Assembly (NCBI GenBank): GCA_964640225.1
Contig: CAZXFI010000003.1
Span: 40,272 to 104,271 of the forward strand
DNA from: JAGLWW01 sp964640225
Lineage (GTDB): Archaea > Aenigmatarchaeota > Aenigmatarchaeia > PWEA01 > JAGHBM01
Length of the DNA stretch: 64,000 nt
Reading direction: 5' to 3'
Both the position numbers and the translations under genes were made by a program. The notes under the pieces were generated by a model. The model saw only the letters and a list, made by a program, of their open reading frames with translations, did not search any database and was not told the origin of the DNA. Positions 49,216-57,504 of this stretch are shown one piece after another; position 1 is the stretch's first letter, and every line of letters begins with the position of its first letter.

Positions 49216-49875
49216 TCACAATCTAACTAATATTGTGTTCCTATATAAATCCCTACCATCCTTTTTCGTGACCAGGGTGTAAGACTTTTTAACTTCTTCA
49301 ATTCCGGTCAGCTCTTTCAGCACGTGGTTTGAAATCTTTTTCGGGGTGAAATATATGTCGTATCCACCCTTGGTTTTCTCTATTTTTGTTACAACACCCC
49401 TTTTGCTTATACTTTTTTCAAGAATTTCAAGACCCCGGGCCGTCTTGTTTTCGTCACCGGACCTTATTTGTATAACGGCTTCGTAGTATCCGCCCCTGAC
49501 TTTTCCGCAGGTTTCACAAAGTTTATCTCTCAGTTCCACGACAGTTTCTAAGTCCTCGGTTTTTTCTACCACACCTTCAAGAAGTCCTGATACATCTGCT
49601 TTTATTTTTATTTTCTTGGAGCCTTTCATGTCCTTGATTTTAATGCTTTTCAAAACACCGTTAACCTTAAGGTTATCTTTTAGAATTTTTTCCATATTTT
49701 TTCTGTTGAAGTCCGCGGCACCGGGTCCCTGAATTTTCCCGCAGTTTTTACATACAACTATTCTTATCCTTTCAGGCAGCTCCGCCAGCTTTTTTTCCCT
49801 GAAACAGGATTTACACAAACCTTCAATAAGTTTATCTATTTCCTTGCCGCATTTAGGGCAGAATTTCGGCCTCAT
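49216..49875 (-). CDS. NMD3-like ribosome biogenesis protein
   Basis: This 219-residue protein begins MRPKFCPKCGKEIDKLIEGL and has paired zinc motifs (CPKCGK, CKSCF, CKNCGKIQGPGA, CETCGKVRGGYYE) followed by an eIF5A/NMD3-like beta domain (VVTKIEKTKGGYDIYFTPK). NMD3 binds the 60S/50S intersubunit face; archaeal versions lack the export signals. It starts the reverse unit NMD3, aIF1A, KH, top6B, top6A. Confidence 0.9.
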   Translation of the reverse strand: MRPKFCPKCGKEIDKLIEGLCKSCFREKKLAELPERIRIVVCKNCGKIQGPGAADFNRKNMEKILKDNLKVNGVLKSIKIKDMKGSKKIKIKADVSGLLEGVVEKTEDLETVVELRDKLCETCGKVRGGYYEAVIQIRSGDENKTARGLEILEKSISKRGVVTKIEKTKGGYDIYFTPKKISNHVLKELTGIEEVKKSYTLVTKKDGRDLYRNTILVRL

Positions 49876-49902
49876 AAAATTTTTTATTTTTTGAAGTTTA
49901 AA

Positions 49903-51240
49903 TTAGTAAATATACCACAGGCTGAATTCAACCCAGTAAGGCTCGTGGAAGTCTTCGCCCTGTGAAACGAAATAGCTTATTTTGGTATGTTCCCTTGACA
50001 CGCTTCTCATGATGTTCCACCAGCTTCTTTCAGAAGCCCATATAATTGAGCTTTTTAAAAGGGCTTTGACATCGTTGCCTCCGCCTCCGGCAAGCCAGAC
50101 CGCTCTCCACCGGCTGTCACCGGTGCCGTTGACCACCAGTCCGGCCCTGCCAAAACTGTTGTTCAAAACCACGTTCTCCTGCCTGTAGGAAGTCACGCTG
50201 GCTGAGTCATCCGCAAAGGCTTCAAACTCGTAAGGAACATTCCTTTCAAAATCAACTATAAAGAACCTTCCTCTGGGGTCTATGTCTTCAACTGTGAAGT
50301 TGTAAATATCCCCGTTATGTTCTATCGTGAACCAATCCCCCTCCTGCTTGCCCGGGAATTCGTGGCCAGGAATGGAGTCGTTATCAAAATCCAGCCTGCA
50401 GTAATCTGAACCCGGGCAATCAGTGTTGTTTCTCCTCACATCATAACTTTCACCCCACAAGACAATCTCTGTTTCCTCGTTTTCAACCCACTTGTAGGTG
50501 AAGTTCTCGTTCAACCCGACCGGGTAAAAATACTTCTGTATGTCATAGCTTGAATCCAACGGATTGCCATAATTGGTGAAATAAAGGTTACCCCCTCCCG
50601 CTCCTGAAGGAACCAGCCCGAAGACATCGGCTTCCAGCGGCCCCACTGCGCTTACGTTGTAAAAACCCACCACGCCAGTTCCCGAGTCAAGAGCATATTT
50701 TATCTCGGAGTTTACCCGGCTGTCCGCCTCGTCCCTCTGTTTATCCCCGCGTACAAGCAAAACATCCATTTTGTACCTGCTTATGTTCTCGTAGGAAAAG
50801 GGGAAAACGTTAAAGTAAATGTACCTTCCGTTTAGATAAGCCGGCCTAAGCAGGGATTCTATCAATAAAGTCTCGTCATCCAGGTTGTCGTTGAGACAGC
50901 TGCCGTCTCCCGGAGTGCAGTTGAACCCCACTCTTATTTCCTTTTTAACGGCGCCCAGGCTCTGTATTCCGTAGTTCACCCTCATTTTTTTAAGCCAGTT
51001 AAAGTTCCCGTCTATAATCTCCTCAAGATCCGTCTCGTTCTTATCCATGATATTCTGCAGAAAGCTTTCCCCGTCAGGCATTCTATCCAGGGTGGATAAA
51101 AGGTCCTGCCCATTTACGTTCATTTTTATGTAGTCCCAGTCAGTTTTTATCAGCACGGGGTATAGAAGAAAAGGAATTATCATCAGAAAGGTTACCGAAA
51201 CCAAAATGGCTTCCAGCATGTGGACCACACCTTTTTTCAT
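49903..51240 (-). CDS. large pseudopilin-like surface protein
   Basis: This 445-residue protein has a class III-type signal: basic MKKG, then VVHMLEAILVSVTFLMIIP, cleaved after Gly with Glu at +6. The hydrophobic helix is followed by a long extracellular domain with several cysteines (NTDCPGSDYCRLDFDNDS, VGFNCTPGDGSCLNDN). It is the last gene of the pilus operon. A minor pilin or tip adhesin role is likely by position and size. Confidence 0.75.
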   Translation of the reverse strand: MKKGVVHMLEAILVSVTFLMIIPFLLYPVLIKTDWDYIKMNVNGQDLLSTLDRMPDGESFLQNIMDKNETDLEEIIDGNFNWLKKMRVNYGIQSLGAVKKEIRVGFNCTPGDGSCLNDNLDDETLLIESLLRPAYLNGRYIYFNVFPFSYENISRYKMDVLLVRGDKQRDEADSRVNSEIKYALDSGTGVVGFYNVSAVGPLEADVFGLVPSGAGGGNLYFTNYGNPLDSSYDIQKYFYPVGLNENFTYKWVENEETEIVLWGESYDVRRNNTDCPGSDYCRLDFDNDSIPGHEFPGKQEGDWFTIEHNGDIYNFTVEDIDPRGRFFIVDFERNVPYEFEAFADDSASVTSYRQENVVLNNSFGRAGLVVNGTGDSRWRAVWLAGGGGNDVKALLKSSIIWASERSWWNIMRSVSREHTKISYFVSQGEDFHEPYWVEFSLWYIY

Positions 51241-51244
51241 AAAA

Positions 51245-51697
51245 TCACCATATACTCAGCATAATGCTCGTGGGCTGCCCGTCGGTTGTAGCGTACCTTT
51301 CTATGCTCACAACACTGAGCTGGGAAGGCACGTACCTTCTCCCGCAGACAAAATCCAGGGTGGCGTTTACATAAATCACCAGCTGGAAATCCCTTTCCGC
51401 CTCCAGGGACATGTCTTTGAGTATGCCTTCGTAATTGGAGGGGTTATCGCACGTGTCATTGAATTCATCCATCTTGGTACCGTTAAGTTCGTATGGTTCT
51501 ATTGCAAAACCGACACCGGACTCGGAATCCTTTACAAGCATTTCCGATATCCTCAAACAGTCGCTCTGAAGGCGGTTTTCCAGGCTGTTGGAATGATAAT
51601 AAGGCACGCTGCTTGCTACCTGGAAAGATATGTAAAGCATGAGAACTATGAAAATAACCAAAGCCACCATGTATTCTATATTGGCCTGACCTTTCAT
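51245..51697 (-). CDS. class III-signal prepilin-like protein
   Basis: This 150-residue protein starts MKGQANIEYMVALVIFIVLM: prepilin peptidase would cut after Gly, leaving Q with Glu at +5, the archaeal pilin pattern. The head domain has paired cysteines (CLRISEM, DTCDNPS, VCGRRY) and a beta-rich end. It likely assembles into the type IV-like pilus encoded by the upstream genes. Stop and start spacing to neighbours is under 10 bases. Confidence 0.8.
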   Translation of the reverse strand: MKGQANIEYMVALVIFIVLMLYISFQVASSVPYYHSNSLENRLQSDCLRISEMLVKDSESGVGFAIEPYELNGTKMDEFNDTCDNPSNYEGILKDMSLEAERDFQLVIYVNATLDFVCGRRYVPSQLSVVSIERYATTDGQPTSIMLSIW

Positions 51698-51705
51698 ATC
51701 AAAAC

Positions 51706-52662
51706 CTAAGGCAAAATTATTTTAAGTATCAAAATAAAGGCCGGAAAGCCTATTCCCATCATAATCAACCCGTGCTTGAATCCCTCGGACAAAGACTCAG
51801 AGCCTGCCTGGCCGGCCACCAGCCCGGAGCACATACCCTGTATGAGTATCATGTAAAGGAAAACAGACTTGTAGTAGCAATCGCTTCCGGTTCCAAAATC
51901 AAAAACTTTGCACGCTCCCATAAAGAACGAGCATATGCTTCCCGTCACGCCCGTGGGAGTGCCGCTGCAGGGGCCTGCCATCTCTATCCCCAGGCCCGAT
52001 ATGTCAGAACCGGGCATGTTCATGGACATGTTGCCCATCATGGAACCTAGGACGTTTACAAGAGCTATGAGAACACCCACGAACATGAAATATATCAGGT
52101 ACAAAGTGGCCGTGTGGTGGGCCATGTTGCTTTTTCTTTCCCTTTCCGCGCTTTTCACAAGCGCGCTGTCCATGGCAACGCTCTCCATGGTGGCTATTAT
52201 ATCCCCCCCGCTCTTGTGCGCCTCTATAAGTATGTTCATTGACCGGTTTATCAGGCTGCTCTCCTTCACTCTTTTTGAGAACATTTTCAGTACTTCTTCC
52301 AATGGAACTCCCCATGTAAGCTGATGATACATTTTTTTAACTTCTTTTGAAAGCTTGCCGTAATCAACTTCTGATGCCATTTCTATGGACCTGGGCAAAG
52401 TCATGCCGCTTCTTGCCTCTTCCACGAGGTCTCTCAAAAAGTTGGGAAGCTGGTCCTCCATCGCCGAAACTTCCCTGTATCTTATATAGGAAAAAATAAA
52501 ATAAGGAATAGCGCTTATAACAATAGCGAACAGCAGCGTGACTCCCAGTATGCCCGCGTCACCCATGAAGATTATGGCGACAATTATGACTATTATACCC
52601 CCTATGATAGGTGGCACAAATTTGACGTAATCTATTGTTTCCCAATCCTTAATTTCCTTCAT
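51706..52662 (-). CDS. type II/IV secretion system membrane platform protein (TadC-like)
   Basis: This 318-residue protein has N-terminal membrane helices (FVPPIIGGIIVIIVAIIFMG, LGVTLLFAIVISAIPYFIF), a GspF cytoplasmic domain (LPNFLRDLVEEARSGMTLPR, GVPLEEVLKMFSKRVKE) and C-terminal helices. It anchors the assembly ATPase to the membrane during pilus extension. It is preceded four bases upstream by its paralogue, the usual archaeal arrangement of two TadB/C proteins. Confidence 0.9.
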   Translation of the reverse strand: MKEIKDWETIDYVKFVPPIIGGIIVIIVAIIFMGDAGILGVTLLFAIVISAIPYFIFSYIRYREVSAMEDQLPNFLRDLVEEARSGMTLPRSIEMASEVDYGKLSKEVKKMYHQLTWGVPLEEVLKMFSKRVKESSLINRSMNILIEAHKSGGDIIATMESVAMDSALVKSAERERKSNMAHHTATLYLIYFMFVGVLIALVNVLGSMMGNMSMNMPGSDISGLGIEMAGPCSGTPTGVTGSICSFFMGACKVFDFGTGSDCYYKSVFLYMILIQGMCSGLVAGQAGSESLSEGFKHGLIMMGIGFPAFILILKIILP

Positions 52663-52666
52663 TACA

Positions 52667-53563
52667 TCAACCCACGCTCGGTGACATGTATTTTAAAATT
52701 ACAATAAATACGGCTGATATTGCAGGAAGCCCCATAAATATAACGAAAAACTGGACTATTACAATCAAATCCATCATGCCTCCCCCGAAAGCGCTCATCA
52801 TGGAGGTTATCACTATAAGGAATATTGACCCGACTATTATCAGCGTGACGTAAATTTCCAGTATAACGGAAACTTTCTGCGCGTATTCCTTCATCATCCT
52901 CTTGTAGTTTTGTATGTACGCCCTTGCCTTTCCGTGAAGATACTGGGAGAGGTTCCCTCCGGTAGCCAGGGTGGTATTTATCCCCCACAACAATTCCTTG
53001 AATTCCTCGGACGGAGATTTGTTGGCAGATTTTCTCAGCGCTTCGGCCAGGCTCATTCCAAATATCTCCACGTTCCTTGTTATTTCTCTGGATTCCTTTG
53101 TTATTTCCCCGTAATCCTTGAACTGAGAAATTATTTTAAACATGGACTTCGGCGGGGCATTACTTCCGCTGACTGTTGCCATATAGAGCGTTACAAAGGG
53201 AAGGGTAAAATCTATATTTTTCTTCCTGGACGAGGCGGACATGGAAGGATAAACATAAAAAAAGAAGAACATTCCAACCGAAAAAACGATAGAGATGGAA
53301 AACGAGAATATGAAGCCCATTACTGCGGAAAAATTGGGTATGAAAAGAGTTATGATAAATACGAACGGAAATTCTGTTATGAACACGATAAGGGTGGTCA
53401 TTAAAGCCATGGACATGTATTCCAAAAGACTGAGTTTAATACCCGCCTTTCTCATATCCACGTGAAGGCTTTCAAAGGAGTTCATGTATTTTTCTATCTT
53501 GGGCGCCATGAATCTGTAAGAAAGTTTTTTATAGCTTTCTATGGATTCGGAATTGAAATCCAT
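52667..53563 (-). CDS. type II/IV secretion system membrane platform protein (TadB-like)
   Basis: This 298-residue GspF-family protein has membrane helices near residues 45-120 (MALMTTLIVFITEFPFVFII, FSFSISIVFSVGMFFFFYVY) and a cytoplasmic domain (FGMSLAEALRKSANKSPSEE). It is second of two consecutive platform genes; it begins at the ATPase gene's last base (overlap of one) and works with it in pilin extraction from the membrane. Confidence in the family is high; which is TadB and which is TadC is conventional. Confidence 0.9.
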   Translation of the reverse strand: MDFNSESIESYKKLSYRFMAPKIEKYMNSFESLHVDMRKAGIKLSLLEYMSMALMTTLIVFITEFPFVFIITLFIPNFSAVMGFIFSFSISIVFSVGMFFFFYVYPSMSASSRKKNIDFTLPFVTLYMATVSGSNAPPKSMFKIISQFKDYGEITKESREITRNVEIFGMSLAEALRKSANKSPSEEFKELLWGINTTLATGGNLSQYLHGKARAYIQNYKRMMKEYAQKVSVILEIYVTLIIVGSIFLIVITSMMSAFGGGMMDLIVIVQFFVIFMGLPAISAVFIVILKYMSPSVG

Positions 53564-55356
53564 TAGGTTCCACCTATCTTTTTTAAGAACTTTTCTGAAT
53601 TGGCATAGTACATCCTGATTATTTTACCGAAGCTCCTGTAATCCTTTATGTTTTGCTTTTTTGCCCACTCCAGGATTTTAATCCTGTTTTCAACCTCCCT
53701 TTTTATGTCCTTTACAGGTATTCCCATCTGCTCGGATATATTCTCCAGTATAACGCTTCCGGAAGATTCAAAAATATCACTACCGGCTTTCCATTCAAAG
53801 ACCGTGTTGCTGATAACCTTTTCCTTTTCTATGTCATACCTTTCCACTTCCATTACCTTTTTGACTCTCCTTACGTAGCTGTCACCGGTTTTTGTCCTGG
53901 TGAGAAATATTATTATGTCAAGGTTTTCTATCAGGCCTGCCGGAAGGCTTATGGGCTCTGTCGTAAGCCTGTCTGCAAGCTTTTCCATGGTCTCAGCATG
54001 TATTGTTGAAAGTCCTGGATGGCCTGTTGCCATCTGCTGGAATAGCACGTAGGCTTCCTTGCCCCTAACTTCCCCGACTATTATGTAATCGGGCCTCTGC
54101 CTCAGGCTTTCCCTTAGCAAATCAAACAAGTCCACCCTTCCGAATTCCTTCCCCCCTATCTCTGATATGGGCTGCCTTGCAACTTCCGGAACCCAGTGGG
54201 GATGAGAGAAACGTAATTCGGGGGTGTCTTCTATTGACACTATTTTCATGTTCGGTTTTATAAACATTGAAAGCACGTTAAGGAGGGTGGTTTTCCCCGT
54301 AGCCGTGCCACCTGAAAGAAGCATGCTTTTTCCGTGCTCTATACAGAACCAAAGATACGCGAGCATCTTGCTGTCCACGGACCCGGATTTTATAAGGTCT
54401 ATCGGCGTTATTGGGTCTTTGGTAAATTTCCTTATTGTGAAGTTGCTGCCTTTCATTGCTATGTCCGTGCCGTAAGTCAGCTGTATCCTGCTTCCGTCCG
54501 GTAAGCTGGCATCAACAAGAGGCTCGGCCATTGATATGGACTTTTCAGATTTCTGCGCAAGCCTCATGACATAACCGTCCAGCTCGTTTTTGTCCTCAAA
54601 AAATACATTGGTTTCTATGGAGCCTATATAGGGATTCCTGTGATAAACGAATATGGGTATTCCGACGCCGTCGCAGGAAATATCCTCTATGTACGGGTCG
54701 TGCACGAGGGGCTCTATTTTGCCCAGACCTATGAAGTCCCTGTATATGTAGTATTTCAGCACTTTTTTCTCCTTTCCCGTGGGATAAAACCCGAGAAAGT
54801 CAAGAATTTCGTTGAACTTTTCATCCAGATATTTCATTGCGCTTTTTACATTGAGCTTTGTAAAATCAATGTCAAGCCTTTCCTGAATAGTTTCCTTTAT
54901 TTTTTCCAGAATTACCTTGTCTTTTCTTTCAAGCCTCGGCTCTATGACACTGTAAACAAGTATGTTCTTGTTTTTGTCCCATTTTATGTGGGCGTAAGCG
55001 TATATCTCCTCGCCTTTTTTAGGGCTAACAGGAGTAAGCGAGTAGTACATGTTTATTTTTGTTATATCCACCTCCTCTTTTTTTCTTATCCCCTCTTTTT
55101 CTGAAAAAACATCGGGTATTTTTATCCCCCTAATTTCCTTCCTTTCCTTTTTTTCTTCTTTCTCCGAAAGGTAAAGACCGACTTTTCTTATAATGGATGA
55201 CAGCTTGGGGACTTCTTCTCTTGCCGTGCCTATTTTAAGCTCAACCGGAAGATTTTTCTCCGAACCCGGTTTTTCCGGAGGCCTAACCTTAACCTTTTTC
55301 AGTTTCTGTAGTTTTTCATACCTCTCCGCAGCCTTTGCCATTTTTTCAAAATCCAT
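53563..55356 (-). CDS. type IV pilus assembly ATPase (VirB11/TadA family)
   Basis: This 597-residue protein has an N-terminal region of about 230 residues followed by the secretion ATPase: Walker A SGGTATGKTTLLNVL, the Asp box SIEDTPELRFSHPHWVP, Walker B RQRPDYIIVGEVRGKEAYVL and the His box ATGHPGLSTIHAE. It hydrolyses ATP to power assembly. It overlaps the next gene by one base. The same family drives archaella, but no archaellum accessory gene (FlaH, FlaJ) is here, so pili are more likely. Confidence 0.93.
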   Translation of the reverse strand: MDFEKMAKAAERYEKLQKLKKVKVRPPEKPGSEKNLPVELKIGTAREEVPKLSSIIRKVGLYLSEKEEKKERKEIRGIKIPDVFSEKEGIRKKEEVDITKINMYYSLTPVSPKKGEEIYAYAHIKWDKNKNILVYSVIEPRLERKDKVILEKIKETIQERLDIDFTKLNVKSAMKYLDEKFNEILDFLGFYPTGKEKKVLKYYIYRDFIGLGKIEPLVHDPYIEDISCDGVGIPIFVYHRNPYIGSIETNVFFEDKNELDGYVMRLAQKSEKSISMAEPLVDASLPDGSRIQLTYGTDIAMKGSNFTIRKFTKDPITPIDLIKSGSVDSKMLAYLWFCIEHGKSMLLSGGTATGKTTLLNVLSMFIKPNMKIVSIEDTPELRFSHPHWVPEVARQPISEIGGKEFGRVDLFDLLRESLRQRPDYIIVGEVRGKEAYVLFQQMATGHPGLSTIHAETMEKLADRLTTEPISLPAGLIENLDIIIFLTRTKTGDSYVRRVKKVMEVERYDIEKEKVISNTVFEWKAGSDIFESSGSVILENISEQMGIPVKDIKREVENRIKILEWAKKQNIKDYRSFGKIIRMYYANSEKFLKKIGGT

Positions 55357-55772
55357 CAGAATCTACCTATCAGTATTTTATTTTTTATTTTTTCAATTTT
55401 AACCTTTCCAGATGAGCTGAAAAACATACCGGTGGCGTTATATTCGCTGTTTATCGGAATTCTGAGGAACTTGTTACCGAGCTTTATGGTCAGGTTGTAA
55501 TCAGAGCCGTCATCTTCCACGTACACCCTGTATCCTTCTTCGGATATTTTCTTGGGTATGTTAAAGACAATCGTAGTCCTCCCGGGCCCTATATAGGCCC
55601 TGTTTATTTCCGAGGAAATCAGCTTGCCTACCTCGTGCATCTGGTCCTCCCGGGCCATTTCTTCTATAACATCATTTATGGAGACCAGAGAGAAGTAAAT
55701 CATGATGGTTATCATTATCCCTATAGTGAATAGGAGCATTTGTTCTAACGTGAAATATTGACCCTTTTTCAT
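55356..55772 (-). CDS. prepilin-like protein
   Basis: This 138-residue protein starts MKKGQYFTLEQMLLFTIGIM, a class III signal (Gly-cleavage, Q at +1, Glu at +6) with one hydrophobic helix. The head is beta-rich (NIPKKISEEGYRVYVEDDG, KLGNKFLRIPINSEY). It overlaps the ATPase gene by one base. It probably is a minor pilin. Confidence 0.75.
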   Translation of the reverse strand: MKKGQYFTLEQMLLFTIGIMITIMIYFSLVSINDVIEEMAREDQMHEVGKLISSEINRAYIGPGRTTIVFNIPKKISEEGYRVYVEDDGSDYNLTIKLGNKFLRIPINSEYNATGMFFSSSGKVKIEKIKNKILIGRF

Positions 55773-55784
55773 GATAATTCACAG

Positions 55785-56408
55785 TTACTCAAACCTTACG
55801 TTAATTTTTGTTACGTATATGTCCTTGCCGGCTCTTTCTCCCTGGGGGCCTTCCGGAGAAGTGGCCTCGCTTATAACTATCCTGTGGCCTTCCCCTGTTA
55901 CGCTCTCTCTTCCGAGGCCGATAAGGTCCAGAAGGTATACGTTTTTGCTCCCGGTAACATTCCTGTATACCAGTTCCATGGTAACATCATAATTGTTGTT
56001 TCCAAGGTCCTCCGAAAAAACGCTGATTGCGCCGAATTCGCTTCCCAACGGAACGTCTTCAAGCTCGTTCCCTATCAAATATATTTTCTTGCCGGTCGCT
56101 ATGTCGGTGCCGGTGGTCTGAAGGTTGATTCTGAAAATGTCATCGGTTCCGTTGTCCACGAAGCTGAGCGTGCCGGGCACGTTGGGGTTTTCTATCCTCT
56201 GCGTTCCGCCGTTTTTCATAACGCTCTGTATTTTCTCGTTTATTTCCTTCATAAGCCTCTCCGCGTTGGATGTCTTTACAGTGTCCTTCTGTTTCTCTAT
56301 TAGAGGCATGCCCCACATGTAGGTTATGCCTATCATGGTTATCATTATAAGTGTCAGAAGAACCACTCCTATAAGCTGCGACTGGCCTTTTGAAAAACTT
56401 CCTTTCAT
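55785..56408 (-). CDS. prepilin-like protein with SKGQSQLIGV signal
   Basis: This protein of about 207 residues from ATG 56408 has the N-terminal KGSFSKGQSQLIGVVLLTLI, an archaeal pilin-type cleavage and hydrophobic helix in which the +5 Glu is replaced. The rest is beta-rich with SFVDNGTDDIFRINLQTTGT, as in DUF-type archaeal pilins. It is 13 bases upstream of the previous gene. It is likely a minor pilin or assembly subunit. Confidence 0.72.
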   Translation of the reverse strand: MKGSFSKGQSQLIGVVLLTLIMITMIGITYMWGMPLIEKQKDTVKTSNAERLMKEINEKIQSVMKNGGTQRIENPNVPGTLSFVDNGTDDIFRINLQTTGTDIATGKKIYLIGNELEDVPLGSEFGAISVFSEDLGNNNYDVTMELVYRNVTGSKNVYLLDLIGLGRESVTGEGHRIVISEATSPEGPQGERAGKDIYVTKINVRFE

Positions 56409-56480
56409 AAAAACCACTCATTATAGAAATAGAGAGGACTATATTTAAAACTAAAATATAAAGAAAAAAATGAGGTGGAA

Positions 56481-56900
56481 TCAGGTCTTGCACCTGTATG
56501 ACGCAGAGTTACCCGGTACCGTGACTCTGACTGTTGGACCGCCTGATAAGTCAGTGGTTCCTGTTCCATTTGTTAAATCAGTTACAGATCCCGGAATAAG
56601 CGGGTCTATGCCACAGCTAGTGTTCATTAAAACATCGTCCACGTAAACCGTAATTTCGCTGCAGGTCATGTTCACGCCTCCGGTGTTCCTTACGTAGATT
56701 GTTCCTGAAGAAGTGCATGTCACCGTGTCTATCGCTATGGACCTCTGCAACTGCTCGGATACCTGCTCTATCTGCTGTTCTCCTGTCTCACCCAGTTGTT
56801 CCCATGACCTTGTTGTCCATGCTGCAAATACTCCACCTAGAGCTACTACTATTAACACAAGTAGTATCATTGCTATTACGGGTGTTATTCCTTTCCTCAT
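56481..56900 (-). CDS. probable major type IV pilin/archaellin-N-domain protein
   Basis: This 139-residue protein begins MRKGITPVIAMILLVLIVVA, the archaeal pilin N-terminal (Pilin_N/DUF1628) pattern with Arg-Lys-Gly before the cleavage site. The head is Thr/Ser/Gly-rich with cysteines (VTCTSSGTIYVRNTGGVNMT, SCGIDPLIPGS). It is first in the reverse pilus operon with its own promoter and a very strong Shine-Dalgarno, which fits a highly expressed major pilin. Confidence 0.85.
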   Translation of the reverse strand: MRKGITPVIAMILLVLIVVALGGVFAAWTTRSWEQLGETGEQQIEQVSEQLQRSIAIDTVTCTSSGTIYVRNTGGVNMTCSEITVYVDDVLMNTSCGIDPLIPGSVTDLTNGTGTTDLSGGPTVRVTVPGNSASYRCKT

Positions 56901-56906
56901 ATTTCT

Positions 56907-56913
56907 AACCTCC
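56907..56913 (-). promoter_or_regulatory. strong Shine-Dalgarno of the probable major pilin
   Basis: GGAGGTT on the minus strand, preceded by A-rich leader sequence, lies six bases before ATG 56900. It is one of the best ribosome-binding sites in this window and supports high pilin expression. Confidence 0.6.
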
Positions 56914-57002
56914 TTTTTATTTTTTGTTATAGCTAGTTCAAATAGTTTTTCCTTTGAATATCACGGCTTTAAACTCTATTTTCGGGGGCGTTCTTTTTTA
57001 AA

Positions 57003-57446
57003 TTACCTTTTAATCTTTATTTTCGGGTACTTATTTGAGGCGCTTTCATGAGACATTCTCTTGGATTTTATGGACTTCATCGTGTCCAGCATTTCCCTGT
57101 TCTGCTCCATTAGCTTGTTGAACTGGTTGTTCACGGAGGCGGATGTCGCCTCGGCGCCGCCTATTTCCTTGAGTATGTCTATAAATTCCTTCCAAGTTGT
57201 CAGGAGTTCATCTATCTTCCCGGGTATCTTGGCTAGTTCATCCCTCAGCTCATCGTTGGCCTTGACTATCTCATCCACAAGCTTCTGGTTGCTTTGTATC
57301 AGCTCCAGTATCTCTCTCATAAAGCCCTCGTAGGCAAAGCCTTCCCTGTCTCTTTCCATCTTCTTCATTCTTTCCTCAAGTTTCCTCAGGGGGCTTACCG
57401 GTATAACTTCATAGTCATCGGACTCTATTTCCACTTCCTTCGCCAT
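57003..57446 (-). CDS. coiled-coil protein of unknown function
   Basis: This 147-residue acidic/basic helical protein has an N-terminal EVIPVSPLRKLEERMKKMER, then heptad-rich helices (LVDEIVKANDELRDELAKIP, NQFNKLMEQNREMLDTMKSI) and a basic end (KYPKIKIKR). There is no membrane segment. It lies between the thermosome and the pilus operon with its own TATA box (CTTTATAAATAG near 57470). It resembles a structural or chemotaxis/motility adaptor in composition only; no family is recognised. Confidence 0.6.
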   Translation of the reverse strand: MAKEVEIESDDYEVIPVSPLRKLEERMKKMERDREGFAYEGFMREILELIQSNQKLVDEIVKANDELRDELAKIPGKIDELLTTWKEFIDILKEIGGAEATSASVNNQFNKLMEQNREMLDTMKSIKSKRMSHESASNKYPKIKIKR

Positions 57447-57504
57447 AAATATAATTTAAAACACACTATTTATAAAGTTTACTTAAAAAGAAAGAGAAGG
57501 GGTG

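Noticed and set aside
53563..55356. Archaellum motor FlaI
   Set aside because: No FlaH or FlaJ is present, and two TadB/C-type platform proteins follow; type IV pilus assembly is a better fit.
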